This document shows, in pieces, positions 1 through 10,079 of a DNA stretch of 64,000 bases. How positions within the stretch are numbered: the stretch's first letter is position 1; the number at the start of each line of letters is the position of its first letter. The position numbers were made by a program, and so were the translations under genes. The DNA is from Clarkia xantiana subsp. parviflora. Lineage: Eukaryota; Streptophyta; Magnoliopsida; Myrtales; Onagraceae. The stretch lies in the NCBI GenBank assembly GCA_036873135.1, contig JAPTYO010000002.1, positions 2,624,952 through 2,688,951 of the forward strand, written 5' to 3'. The notes under the pieces are model-generated. The model did not search any database, was not told the origin of the DNA, and worked only from the letters and a program-made list of their open reading frames with translations.

Positions 1-2229
1 ATTATTCAATCGAGTGGAATAACAAAGACAACCAAACGATCTGAGGTGAGTCAAAGAAGGAGGAGTTCCAAAAAGTGCTTCATGAGGACTTTTATCAGTC
101 AACACCTCTGAGGGCAAGAGATTAATTAGATAACATGCTGAGGAAAGACAGTAACCCCAGTATCTGATTGGAATGGATGCTTGCAATCTCAAAGCACGAG
201 CAACATCTAAGAGATGACGATGTTTCCTCTCAACTCTAGAATTTTGTTGTGGTGTGAATGAACAACTGAATTGATGAGCTATTCCCAATTTCTTGAAAAG
301 ATTAGAAACCAACTCATTTTTAAATTCTTCTCCATTGTCACTCCTGAAGACTTTTATAGTAACTCCAAACTGAGTATTCACCATCTGAATGAATTGCTTC
401 AGAAGTAAGTAAGTATCATGCTTGTGGCGAAGTAAATAAATCCAAGTGTATCTGGTAGCATCATCCACAAGTGTGAGGAAAAACCGATAACCATTGATTG
501 TCGGAATTCTGTAGGGCCCCCACAAATCCATATGAACAAGATCAAAAGATTTAAGTGCATGAGATGTACTAATAGAAAATGGTAATCTGCTTTGTTTGGC
601 CATGGGACAAAGTGTGCATTTCTTTATTTGAGTCTCAACTCTCTTTGACAATGGTTGATCAGTCATCTTGCAAAGTTTATTAAAAGAAACGTGGCCCAAA
701 CGCTGGTGCCAAAGTAATGGATCTCCACTAAACACATGAGACTTCACAGCTGCAGCAGCAACAGCATCCACTTGATTTACCCGAAGAATGTAAAGCCCTT
801 TATTCAGTACTCCAATCCCCAAACTCTTCCCATCTGCAAGGTCCTGTATTATCACAGAATCACGATGAAATATGACCGAGCAATTTAACTGAGAAGGTAA
901 ACGAGAAACAGCTATCAAGTTAAACTTGAATTCTGGCACAAGAAGAACATTTCTGAGAATACATTGATCATTGATTCTATAGGCTCCCAGGTGAGTAACC
1001 CTGCATTTTTCACCATTTGGCAGATGAACATATTGATAGGGAGTGGTATTGTCCTTCAAATCAAACAACCAATCTCGATTATAGGTCATATGATCAGTTG
1101 CCCCAGAGTCAATAATCCAGTCCATATTAGACATACCATTCAGAGTACCTGCCATAGCTGCAGATGGTTCAACAAGATCCTTTCCTTTATCAATGAATTG
1201 CAGAAAAGCTTCTATCTTTCCAATCTGACTCTTTGTAAATGGAGAATTCATGGAAGAGTTGTTAATAACACCTGTACCAGTGGAATCATCAGTACCAGGA
1301 GAAATGAGAGGATCATCAGCCATATACGATGTAACATCATCTCCAACAACAAAATTTGCAGCTTTCCACTTTTTCTTCAAATCAGGGTATTTAATCCAAC
1401 AAGTATCAACACGGTGGCCTTTCCTTCCACAATAATTACAAACCCAAGCAGATTTGTCTATCTTCTTGACACCAGGAGTGCCAGCACCAACATTTTGTTT
1501 GAAGTTTCCACCATTTGATTGTTTTGCAGAATAGAAAGCAGTTCCACCAGCATCAATTATCCCATCAGTGACTTGTCCAGAAACAAATCTCTGATCCTCT
1601 TCTTGCAGCAAAACTGAATAAGCAACCCCTAAGGTAGGTAAAGGTTGCCTCATCAATAAATGCGTTCTGACAGCTCCATATGTTTCATTCAAGCCAATAA
1701 GAAACTGAATGAGACGTTGCTTTTCTTTATGTTCATTGAGCAAAGCAATATCATCTTCATGTAATAAAACCAGATCATCAATAGCTGCTAACTCATCCCA
1801 CATGGTCTTAAGTTTCCCAAAATATGCTGTAATAGACATTGATCCCTGAGTAACATGATAAATTTCTCTTGTTAGCTGAAAAATCCTTGTCCCATCAACT
1901 TTGTTATACATTTCACTCAGATCATTCCAAATAGACTCTGCTGTGGGATTATACACTAGACCATTAACCAGATCCTTGGCTACAGATTTTCTCAACCATG
2001 CTTTGACCATTGCATTACTCCTATCCCATTTTGCTCTCTGATCCAAAGAAACTGACTCACGTGTACATGAGCCATCAATGAAACAAAGTTTGTTACGAAT
2101 CAAGAGACTCTCTTTGATTGCACAGCTCCAGGACTGATAATTCTCACTACCAGTAAGCTGAAACTCAATTAAGGAGCCAGCTGTGATATCAGAAGGATGT
2201 ATGTAGAAACGATCATCAACAGTTTCCAT
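1..2229 (-). CDS. Copia gag-pol polyprotein, N-terminal 743 residues (partial)
   Basis: The polyprotein supplies capsid, protease and integrase for retrotransposition. I start at the ATG at 2229 because it follows the leader and begins the continuous frame. Visible order: a UBN2-type gag region (about residues 20-230); a CCHC zinc knuckle at residues 264-277 (CX2CX4HX4C); the protease motif DSGATDHM with the catalytic Asp near residue 374; a GAG-pre-integrase motif LWHQRLGH near 505; and the integrase core with acidic residues D568, D631 and E667. The last two are separated by exactly 35 residues, as in D,D35E integrases, and are followed by KHRHLLDVARAL. No stop or frameshift was found in the visible part. 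The frame is still open at base 1, where reverse transcriptase is expected to follow. Confidence 0.93.
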   Translation of the reverse strand, partial: METVDDRFYIHPSDITAGSLIEFQLTGSENYQSWSCAIKESLLIRNKLCFIDGSCTRESVSLDQRAKWDRSNAMVKAWLRKSVAKDLVNGLVYNPTAESIWNDLSEMYNKVDGTRIFQLTREIYHVTQGSMSITAYFGKLKTMWDELAAIDDLVLLHEDDIALLNEHKEKQRLIQFLIGLNETYGAVRTHLLMRQPLPTLGVAYSVLLQEEDQRFVSGQVTDGIIDAGGTAFYSAKQSNGGNFKQNVGAGTPGVKKIDKSAWVCNYCGRKGHRVDTCWIKYPDLKKKWKAANFVVGDDVTSYMADDPLISPGTDDSTGTGVINNSSMNSPFTKSQIGKIEAFLQFIDKGKDLVEPSAAMAGTLNGMSNMDWIIDSGATDHMTYNRDWLFDLKDNTTPYQYVHLPNGEKCRVTHLGAYRINDQCILRNVLLVPEFKFNLIAVSRLPSQLNCSVIFHRDSVIIQDLADGKSLGIGVLNKGLYILRVNQVDAVAAAAVKSHVFSGDPLLWHQRLGHVSFNKLCKMTDQPLSKRVETQIKKCTLCPMAKQSRLPFSISTSHALKSFDLVHMDLWGPYRIPTINGYRFFLTLVDDATRYTWIYLLRHKHDTYLLLKQFIQMVNTQFGVTIKVFRSDNGEEFKNELVSNLFKKLGIAHQFSCSFTPQQNSRVERKHRHLLDVARALRLQASIPIRYWGYCLSSACYLINLLPSEVLTDKSPHEALFGTPPSLTHLRSFGCLCYSTRLNN

Positions 2230-2354
2230 TGAATCCAGAATCAAAGGCAATTTCCAAAAGCAATGAATAATTCTTCTCAGCAATCAATTCGGCTTAGAAA
2301 AATAGCAAGCAATTACAGATCAACTCAAACAGAAGAGTGAAGAACCTGAACGAA

Positions 2355-2553
2355 TGAATATCAGCGACGGTACCGCTCTGTTAGACAGACTTCCCCGTCA
2401 GTCCTGAGATTCTTCGTCCAAACTGCTCAACAGAGTTCAAAGTATCCAATGAAATGGCAAATTGAGATAATTCGCCGGAAAACGATTGAATATCAGCGAC
2501 GGTACCGCTCTGTTAGACAGACTTCCCCGTCAGACCTGAGATTCGTCGTCCAA
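2355..2553 (-). repeat. Direct repeat in the retrotransposon leader
   Basis: Two copies of about 67 bp (2355-2421 and 2487-2553) are separated by 65 bp and differ at only two positions that I can see. They lie between the primer-binding site and the gag start. A duplicated leader segment could affect RNA packaging or translation start, but that is inference. Confidence 0.8.
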
Positions 2554-2695
2554 AGAAATTCAAACAAGATCCAACGTGATGTCAGATCAAATCAATGATG
2601 AACAGAATGAAGTAATTTGCCAGAGAAATTATCGGAGCAAATCGTCGGAAAAGATGAATTGATCCACTGTAGTTCGCCGGAAATCAAACAGAAAA

Positions 2696-2707
2696 GCTCT
2701 GATACCA
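2696..2707 (-). other. tRNA-Met primer-binding site
   Basis: The minus strand reads TGGTATCAGAGC, the standard plant copia primer-binding site complementary to the 3' end of initiator tRNA-Met. Its position just inside the LTR fixes the element's orientation. Confidence 0.88.
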
Positions 2708-2712
2708 TTTCA

Positions 2713-2877
2713 TGATTGAATAATCCGGTGAATTTATTCAACTAACTCAGAAGTATCTTTACAACTACTAACTATATATATAGCTGGAGTTAGTTGGTAA
2801 CTATAGGAAAATAACAAATAAGTCCTTAAACTATATTTACATAGAAGTCCCTGTATTAGTTATTACTATGGTTAACA
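2713..2877 (-). repeat. 5' LTR of the copia element (about 165 bp)
   Basis: On the minus strand this block starts TGTTAAC and ends CAATCA, giving the usual TG...CA LTR ends. It contains a TATA-like run (about 2766-2784) and lies five bases from the primer-binding site. The partner LTR is outside the window, so the outer boundary at 2877 is inferred from the TG dinucleotide only. Confidence 0.7.
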
Positions 2878-2929
2878 TGTAAAGCGTGACACGATAAGTT
2901 TACTGTGCATGTTCAGTAATTTTAACATT

Positions 2930-2998
2930 ACATGATTATTGACACGCACAATGAAAGCACGTAATTCCTACTTTCGTCGTGCGTGTCAATAATCATGT
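2930..2998. repeat. Short inverted repeat (hairpin)
   Basis: Arms 2930-2957 and 2971-2998 are complementary over 28 bases with two mismatches, around a 13-base loop. The outer 20 bases of each arm are perfect. It lies just outside the copia LTR. It may be a small MITE remnant or the site of a small-RNA hairpin. No expression evidence is available. Confidence 0.7.
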
Positions 2999-4262
2999 AT
3001 ACCACCCTACCACTGACCTTGTCGTCGCCGCATAAGTTGCAACTAATTGCCGATGGTCTATGATGTCGAGAAAAATAACACCTCTTCTTCACTCTGTAAG
3101 CAATTTATGTGCAAAAAGCACTCGAGAGGAGAGCATCAATTGCGTTAGAATTTATTGAAGACGTGGTCATACGATAGGACCGTGCCTACTGATGGTGGTT
3201 GGGCGGTTCACGATTGTAGCTGGAGTAGATGGGTGAGCGATGGAGTAGCGTAGTGTTAATTAATAAAAATAATTATATTTAATATAATATATACATGGGC
3301 ATTTTGGTCATTTAAGTAAAAAATGGTCTATAAAAATAATTTATAGCCTATGAATCCAACTTCCTTAATCCAAATAAAATACATGTAATGTAACCTTACC
3401 TTATTATATTTTAATAACTAGAACTAACCGGTTGATGGCCAAAATATTTTTTTAAGAAGAGTCTATCGGTTATATGATTTTTTTAAGAAGAGTCATCGGT
3501 TAATATGATTTAAAATGTTGTTTGTTGCCGAACCAGAATGTTGGTCAACGTGTTGTGAAGTTTGGATATAAGCGATTTTATAATAGATGCCTTCGACGTG
3601 GCTATGAATGATGATGTGGGTGGCCAGGTGGGTTGAGGTTTGTGGAGGAAGAAAGGAGCCAGCAGGTTGGAAAGATCTAATGACAATAGACTACATTCCC
3701 TTTCTATTATGAACTATGAATGAGATCATATGTTTCACAATTAAAAAAAAAAAAAAAAAAACGAAACGATTTGTTTCACCATTTTTTAAAATAAATTATA
3801 ATAAGGGATCTATTTATATAATACAACTTGGTTAGAGACTTAGAGTAATATAACATTGACAAGTAGGTAACTTTATTTATTTTTACTTAATATTTTTCCA
3901 ATTAGGTCATTTGATATCACCAGTGGCAGAAGTATATGTAGTAATGGTAACAAACACACTTCATTATCAACACTTCATTATCAAGTATTTTTATTATGAC
4001 ACTGATTTATTAAATATGCTCTTAACTTAATTATTAATTATTAATTATTATTTTGTAAGATTACATTATTATTTTATAAGTTTGAGATTTTCTATCTAAT
4101 AAATCGTCTCTTTTGACTAAATAAAAATAAAAATAATCTCTACTCATTTGAGTCCGGTATTTTAGCTGGCCCATATTTATTTCCGGCTAATCCACGTTTT
4201 TTCTCCTCTCTCCTCTGTCCGACCCTACGCAAACCGAGCGATCCCTTAAAACGCCCTCCGCC
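2999..4262. other. Intergenic, AT-rich; promoter region of the ATP synthase gene
   Basis: No gene seen. There is a small tandem duplication at about 3450-3515 (a TTTTTTAAGAAGAGTC unit twice), a poly-A run at 3742-3761 and low-complexity AT. The last 100 bases become pyrimidine-rich, as expected for a 5' leader. Confidence 0.5.
4168..4173 (-). promoter_or_regulatory. Site II element (TGGGCC) upstream of the ATP synthase gene
   Basis: GGCCCA on the plus strand is TGGGCC on the minus strand, 90 bases before the start codon. Site II elements bound by TCP factors are common before plant nuclear genes for mitochondrial proteins, which fits this gene. Only one copy is seen. Confidence 0.4.
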
Positions 4263-5968
4263 ATGCTTCGCCGCGCCTCCGGTCTACTCGGCCGACCTAC
4301 AATGGCCTCACTAAGGGCCTCTGTGCGACCTCTCTCCACCGATCTGCCATCATCTCCGGCAGCAGACTCCGAATTCCAGGAAGCATGGAAGAAGGTTTCT
4401 CCCAACATCGATCCTCCGAAGACCCCTCTCTCATTCATGCAGCCTCGGCCGGGCACTCCCACCTCTATCCCAACCAAGCTCACCGTCAATTTCGTGCTTC
4501 CTTATTCATCTGAGCTTTCTCAGAAGGAGGTCAGTCAACTCTCATCACATACCAGCTCAATGCAATTACAATTTTTCTTAAATTAATCGATAAATATTAG
4601 TTTAAATCACTTATTTACGATGGTCGAGTATGCCTGATGAACAGTGTGTGAATAGTGTAATCTGCTGTGAGAAGGCGGCATTGTGCCTTTGCGGTTGACT
4701 GCTTGTTTGTGGAGCTAGTCTTGAATCCATTGTTACTATTAATTATTTTATCGGTGAAGCTTTTTTGTTGTCGATAATCTTGAGCACTGATAGTATGATT
4801 TAACACAATTTGTTGCATATACAGTTGTATATTCCTGTTATGGTGGCTGAGCTTGTGATTGTATAGAATTTACAACCTAATCACAGTAGATTACAACTAT
4901 CATTTTTACAATTGCAATTACATTGATTAACTGCTGCTATTATGTCTACTGGTAATTTAGCCTTAGTTGAATATCTTCAGTAAATTTTGTATCTGGGTTG
5001 TTACGGAATTGACGCACTTCTTCGCCTTCACTTAATCTATAACAGTGATCTAAAACTAGGCCACATCAATAGGCTCAAAATTCAGATCATTTTCATGTAG
5101 TAATTGATGGATCCATAGTTAGCCGAGTGAAAACACAGCATTTCAGTCAAAAAAGTACAAGTTGAAGATGTTGTGCTGAAGCAGAAGGAAATATCTATTC
5201 AATCCAGATTGAGATTTACCCACACTGTTAAAGTGACCTTTTAACCTCGAGGCGGACATGTTTCATGACATTGTTATTGTTGAACTCAAATCCCTGTTTA
5301 ATCTGCTTCGGCAAGTACTTTTGATTCATCACTGGCATATAGGGGGTAGGAATCAAAGGGCTGACTATATTTGAAGACTATGGAATCTCTTAAAAGTTAT
5401 GAGTTTTTAAATGTAAAGAAATATCATATTAGTGCTGCAAGCTTCTCTTTTAGAAAGGACTCCATTTTCTATTGTTGTACTCATTAGGTAATTTCTTGTT
5501 CAGAACTATGCTGATAATCATGTCAAATAGCAGCAAGTCCACATTTTTACCATAGCTTGATCTTGATGTGGTGACCACTTGACTTGACAATTCACAGTGA
5601 TATGGTTTTGTTGGAAAATTTAGGTTGACATGGTGATAATCCCAGCGACAACTGGACAAATGGGTGTCCTCCCGGGCCACGTATCAACAATTGCAGAGTT
5701 GAAGCCGGGAGTGCTCTCGGTTCACGAAGGAAACGATACCACCAAATACTTCATTAGCAGTGGATTCGCATTCATCCACGCTAATTCTTATGCTGACATC
5801 ATCGCCGTAGAGGCTGTTCCGGTTGACAGAATCGACCCAAGCCTTGTCCAGAAGGGCCTTGCGGAGTTCAATCAGAAGCTGAGCTCGGCCTCTACTGACT
5901 TGGAGAAGGCTGAGGCACAGATTGGAGTTGATGTCCATAGCGCCCTCAACTCTGCTCTCACCGGTTAA
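4263..5968 (+). CDS. ATP synthase subunit delta', mitochondrial
   Basis: Two exons, 4263-4529 and 5624-5968, join in frame across a GT-AG intron of 1,094 bp to give 203 residues, the usual length for this family. The product is the plant mitochondrial delta' subunit (equivalent of bacterial epsilon) in the central stalk of F1, which couples proton flow to ATP synthesis. The first 25 or so residues are rich in Arg, Ser and Ala with almost no acids, a mitochondrial targeting peptide. The beta-sandwich domain begins near [15 protein letters not shown] and continues in exon 2 with [20 protein letters not shown], the family signature. A C-terminal helical pair ends ALNSALTG. The first ATG of the frame is used. 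I see no defect. Confidence 0.96.
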
Positions 5969-6687
5969 TTGATTGTTCAACATAACAACTGCACCGGAAC
6001 CGGTTCAATGATTCTTCCTTCCATCTTTTATGCTTTATAATCTCATTTTCTTCTTCGTGGCTGTAATTCGACAGATTGTGCAATTTTCTTAGTTATGAGC
6101 ACAGATGACACTGCATTTTCGTTCATTTTAGTTTCACTTGACAAATTGAAGGTTAAAAATAAAACGCTACAATTTTCATCACCAGAAACGGTTCCACAGT
6201 TCACCACGGTTTGAGCGGTTCTGACAGTTCCTCGTCTCAGGTCCGGTTCTGAAAACTTGGGAAGTAGAAGAAATGGCAGCATCATTGTTGAATTTAGTTC
6301 ATTTGCATTATTGTTGAACTTTTCTTACCATCTCAATCTCACTTCATTTTTAGTAATAAAAACCGAGTTTAATTGATTGTAACGACAATCAGCGAATTGG
6401 ATATTTAATACAAACATCTAAAAAATTTGATTCAATAACAAGATAATTTAATTTTAGATTTGTTTCTTTGCCAACAATTTTAGGTATCCAATAGTTAAAA
6501 GGAAGTCGCCATAAAAATTAACAAGATAAAATCTTAATAGCAATTTATCAAAGGGTTAAGAGCCTCTCAATTATATGAGATGATTTCAATTTTTTTCTCT
6601 TAAAATTGATGAAACAAACTTAATACTTCAAAAAAGTATATTTATAACGCCAATTTTAACAATAAATCAATCAAATAAGTGGAAAAC
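5969..6687. other. 3' UTR and intergenic spacer
   Basis: The first 300 bases are probably the 3' UTR of the ATP synthase gene. The remainder is AT-rich and holds no recognisable gene. Confidence 0.4.
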
Positions 6688-7019
6688 CACTACAAAAAAT
6701 ACCCCATTTACCGGCGAAAAATTAAAACTAGCCGGTAAAAATGGCCGGTAAAAGTTTTTTTCCCGGCAAAGTTAAAATTTTGCCGGTAAAAGATTATTGG
6801 CGGCGAGATTAATATTTTCGCCAGTAAAAGATTAGAATTACCGGCCACTAAATTTGTTTCGCCGGTAAAAGTTTAAGGGAAAAAAATAAATTAATATTTT
6901 AATACAAGATACATTAGCGGCAAGATAGTTGGCCGGTAAATGATTACAATTAACGGCGACTAAATTAATCTCGCCGGTAAAGTTAAAGTTTTAGCGGCGG
7001 TGTCATTTTAGTCGCCGGG

Positions 7020-7200
7020 AAAAAATATAAATTATTACCGGCAAGATAGATGGCCGGTAAAGTTGTCCAATTAGCGGCGACGTAATTTTATTCGCCGGGA
7101 AAAAATTTAAATTATTACCGGCGAGATAGATGGCCGGTAAAGTTGTCCAATTAGCGGCGACGTCATTTTATTCGCCAGGAAAAAATTTAAATTATTACCG
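7020..7200. repeat. Tandem units in the left subterminal region of the CACTA element
   Basis: A unit of about 80 bp containing ATTACCGGCGAGATAGATGG and ATTAGCGGCGACGT occurs in near-identical tandem copies (roughly 7033-7112 and 7113-7192). Local duplication seems to have expanded the subterminal repeat domain. Confidence 0.6.
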
Positions 7201-7671
7201 GCGAGTTATTAGGCCGGTAAATGTTTACTATTAACTGAGACTAATTAGTTTCACCAGTAAAGTTAAACTTTTAGTGGCGACATCATTTTAGTCGTTGGGA
7301 TTTTTTTTTTTTAAATATTACCGTCAAGATAGTTTTTCGGTAAAGTTGTACAATTAACGGCAACTAAATTAGTTTTGCCAATAAAATATAAGTTCTAACG
7401 ACGACGTAATTATAGTTACCGGGAAAAAAATTGTAATTTTATAAAAGGGAATACGTAAGATAAAGATTAAGTATAATCATTTAGGTATATACTTGTTTAG
7501 CACAATATATTTGAAGGATTATAAAAAAATGAAAGAGAATTCCATACAATTACCATAAACCCAATACATTCACTTAATAGATAGTCTTTTATATCGGCCA
7601 AAAACAATTCTTTATATTTTCTCTACAAACGTCCTCACCATCATAGTTATGTTTTAGTTTTTACTTTAGAG

Positions 7672-7703
7672 AAATAATAATAATAATAATAATAATAATA
7701 ATT
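7672..7703. repeat. (AAT)n microsatellite
   Basis: About nine AAT/ATA repeats sit between the left subterminal domain and the gene-like interior of the CACTA element. Confidence 0.8.
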
Positions 7704-8962
7704 AATAAGTCACCATATGTGATCTTATCCCTAGACAGACAACGAGCAAGGCTTCGTGAGAGTTCCAGACAGCGACGAGAAGAAAGAGAGCCAGAGAGGT
7801 CCAGACAGCAAGCAAGGCTTCGAGAATGATTGCATCTTCCGGCTTCGGAAATCGAAGTCGTCCTGCAGCTCTAGCCCAGACCAACAGACTCCAACCGCAC
7901 ATCCACCTTCTGACAAAGAACCTCGACACCAAGCGACCTCCGATCGGTCAAGAACTCTATTTCTTAGACTCAGGTTAGTTTATTTTCGGTTGGATTACTT
8001 GAATTGAAAATCAAGTATCAGTTTGATGTGTAGTTTGGAGAAGTGAAATTGAGTTCAAGTGGTTAACCCTAAATTAGACGGATTTTGACTGAACTGGGTC
8101 GTTTTAAGTTGGTTTACTGAAAATTGGTCCAATTAAGCTGATTTAGATGGGTATACAGTGAGTTAGTTTAATTGTGAATAAAATAGGTTTGATTATAATT
8201 GATTTGATTAAGTGGTATAACATGTGAATTCAAAGATCTTAGATTTGAAATAATATTTTCTAGGTCTTAGATTTGAAATAATGTTGTCTAGGCATCAATT
8301 TGTTGGGCAAATAATTTTCGTTACCAACCTCATTGGTGACATTATAAAGTAAAAGAAGAAATCCTCCTAGCCTTCTAGCGATGAGAGAGTATGATTAGTT
8401 GTTAAGGGATGGTATGATTGACAGTATTAAACTGCACAATTATATATTTAGTAGCTAGCTCAAAATTTTGATAATATAGTTAACTTAGCTAGCTAGTTGG
8501 ATGTTTGATTTTCACAGAAGTTAAGTTCTAGTCTTATGTTGTGTTGTTTTTAAGCTCGTCTAGACATGCAAGTCATGGGCATAAGACGTTCACTCCATCC
8601 AATATCAAATGGATCTAAGCAAGTAATACCTGCAGCAAGCCATACATTGTCGCGTGATCAATAGACTCTTTTGTTTAGGTTCCCGGAAGATTTGATAATT
8701 CCTGGAGGTTATCTCGTTGTGTTAATGTTAAGGAGCGGAAAATTGACGGACTGAAGAGTCATGACTACCATGTGTTGATGCAACGTCTCTTGCTAATAGA
8801 CCCATAATTATGATGAAAACTCTATTCGTAGTGTGTTTTGCTAGTTGAAACTGTCCTTATGTTTTCAATGATACTTTTCTAATAAAGCTATGTTATATAT
8901 ATATAGTGTATACACATAACACGATAAAATATCTATTTTTGAGTTGTAGAAACTAGAAAGTA

Positions 8963-9187
8963 ATGGCTGGGAGAGGGAAACGAAGCACTCGTCCTTCCAA
9001 TCAACGGAAGCATATCTCCGTCTGTGACATGACATCCGAGTCTGAACCCCCACTACTTCTTACACAGCCGCGTACATCATCCGAACCAACCATTAATGCA
9101 TCTGAGCATCTTCTGCTTAAATATATAACTTTCAGAACTGATCATTTCTTAATATTTCGTGCTAACTCCTTTTGCGTTTTGTGTTAA
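8963..9187 (+). other. Exon-like segment inside the CACTA element, unknown
   Basis: A 74-codon frame begins MAGRGKRSTRPSNQ and is basic and polar for its first 45 codons, unlike the AT-rich non-coding sequence around it. The frame then runs into low-complexity residues typical of intron read-through. It could be the first exon of the captured gene, of a TNPA-like gene, or of a chimera ending in the kinesin part. I do not recognise a domain. Confidence 0.25.
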
Positions 9188-9422
9188 AATCTAATTCATC
9201 TAGCTGGTTCGGAGAGTTCTAAGACCAAAACCACTGGAGTAAGGAGAAGAAGGATCTTATATCAACAAAAGCCTTCTAACACTTGGAACAGTAAGTTCAT
9301 TTTAACTCCATTATACTTAAGTCTTAAACGTAGCACTTGTTCTTTATGCCGATGATTTCAATACCTTATATCGATGGTCTGTGGTCTACCCTGTGTCTCA
9401 AGCTCATATTTTATGCTCTAAT

Positions 9423-10079
9423 GTACATGTCATTGGGAAATTGAATGAGGGAAAAGCATTTCATGTTCCATACCGTGACTCTAAGCTTACTCGGCTTCTG
9501 CAGACCTCTTTAAGTGGCCATTGACATGCTTCAGTGAGTTTGTTATTCGAATAGGATTTATATGACTTCGTTGAAGGCTCGTTTGTTGCCAGTATTCCGG
9601 TGACTGAATTTTATATTTGTTTAATTTTATGAAATTTTATGTAAGTCATATTCTTTGTCTTTACCTGATAGAGCTGGTACTCTACCTATTTTATATCCTT
9701 CCATAATTTCTCTGCACTACCACTTGAATAAATTTTTCCTCATAATTACTTTCCTCTTTTGGTACAGCTAATTTGCAACGTCACTCCTGCCTCAAGTAAA
9801 CTGGAGGAGACACACAACATATCAAAATTTGCAAGCAGGGCCAAACGATTAGAGATTTATGCATCCCGCAATAAGGTTCATATTTTCACAATTAAGAGTT
9901 TCTAATGTTATAGTGTCGTGATAATCCATAGCTCTACTGACAATATATTAAATATTTGCCACCAGATTGTTGATGAGAAATCTTTGACAAAAAAGTATCA
10001 ACGTGAAATCTTCAGCCTTAAGGAAACTAGATCAAATGAAGAGGGGAATGTCTGTGGCAGTTAACCATGTTAATGGTTA
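9423..10079 (+). pseudogene. Kinesin-7 motor-domain gene fragment captured by the CACTA element
   Basis: Three exon pieces with intervening introns match the end of a kinesin-7 (CENP-E-like) motor domain. 9423-9533 encodes [20 protein letters not shown] then [11 protein letters not shown], the kinesin [11 protein letters not shown] motif. 9768-9875 encodes LICNVTPASS, EETHNISKFASRAK and so on, with an AG before it and GT after it. 9966 onward encodes IVDEKSLTKKYQREIFSLKE, the neck region. It is broken: the codon after SGH, normally Gly, is TGA (9522-9524), and shortly after SLKE the frame shifts by an apparent 2-base loss before a LDQMKRGM-like stretch. The first two-thirds of the motor, including the P-loop, is absent. 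Kept introns show capture at DNA level, not from mRNA. Confidence 0.85.

Larger units (their letters stand above)
1..2877 (-). mobile_element. Ty1/copia LTR retrotransposon, 5' portion (cut by window edge)
   Basis: Reading on the minus strand from 2877 downward there is a short LTR, a primer-binding site, an untranslated leader of about 470 bases, then a continuous gag-pol frame that leaves the window at base 1. The order gag, protease, integrase is that of the copia superfamily. Reverse transcriptase, RNase H and the 3' LTR must lie to the left of the window. The frame is open for all 743 visible codons, so this is a relatively young copy. Whether the whole element is intact cannot be judged here. 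Confidence 0.93.

Noticed and set aside
964..1518. Plus-strand open frame of 184 codons in the retrotransposon
   Set aside because: It is the antisense shadow of the copia gag-pol frame, which shows all expected motifs on the minus strand.
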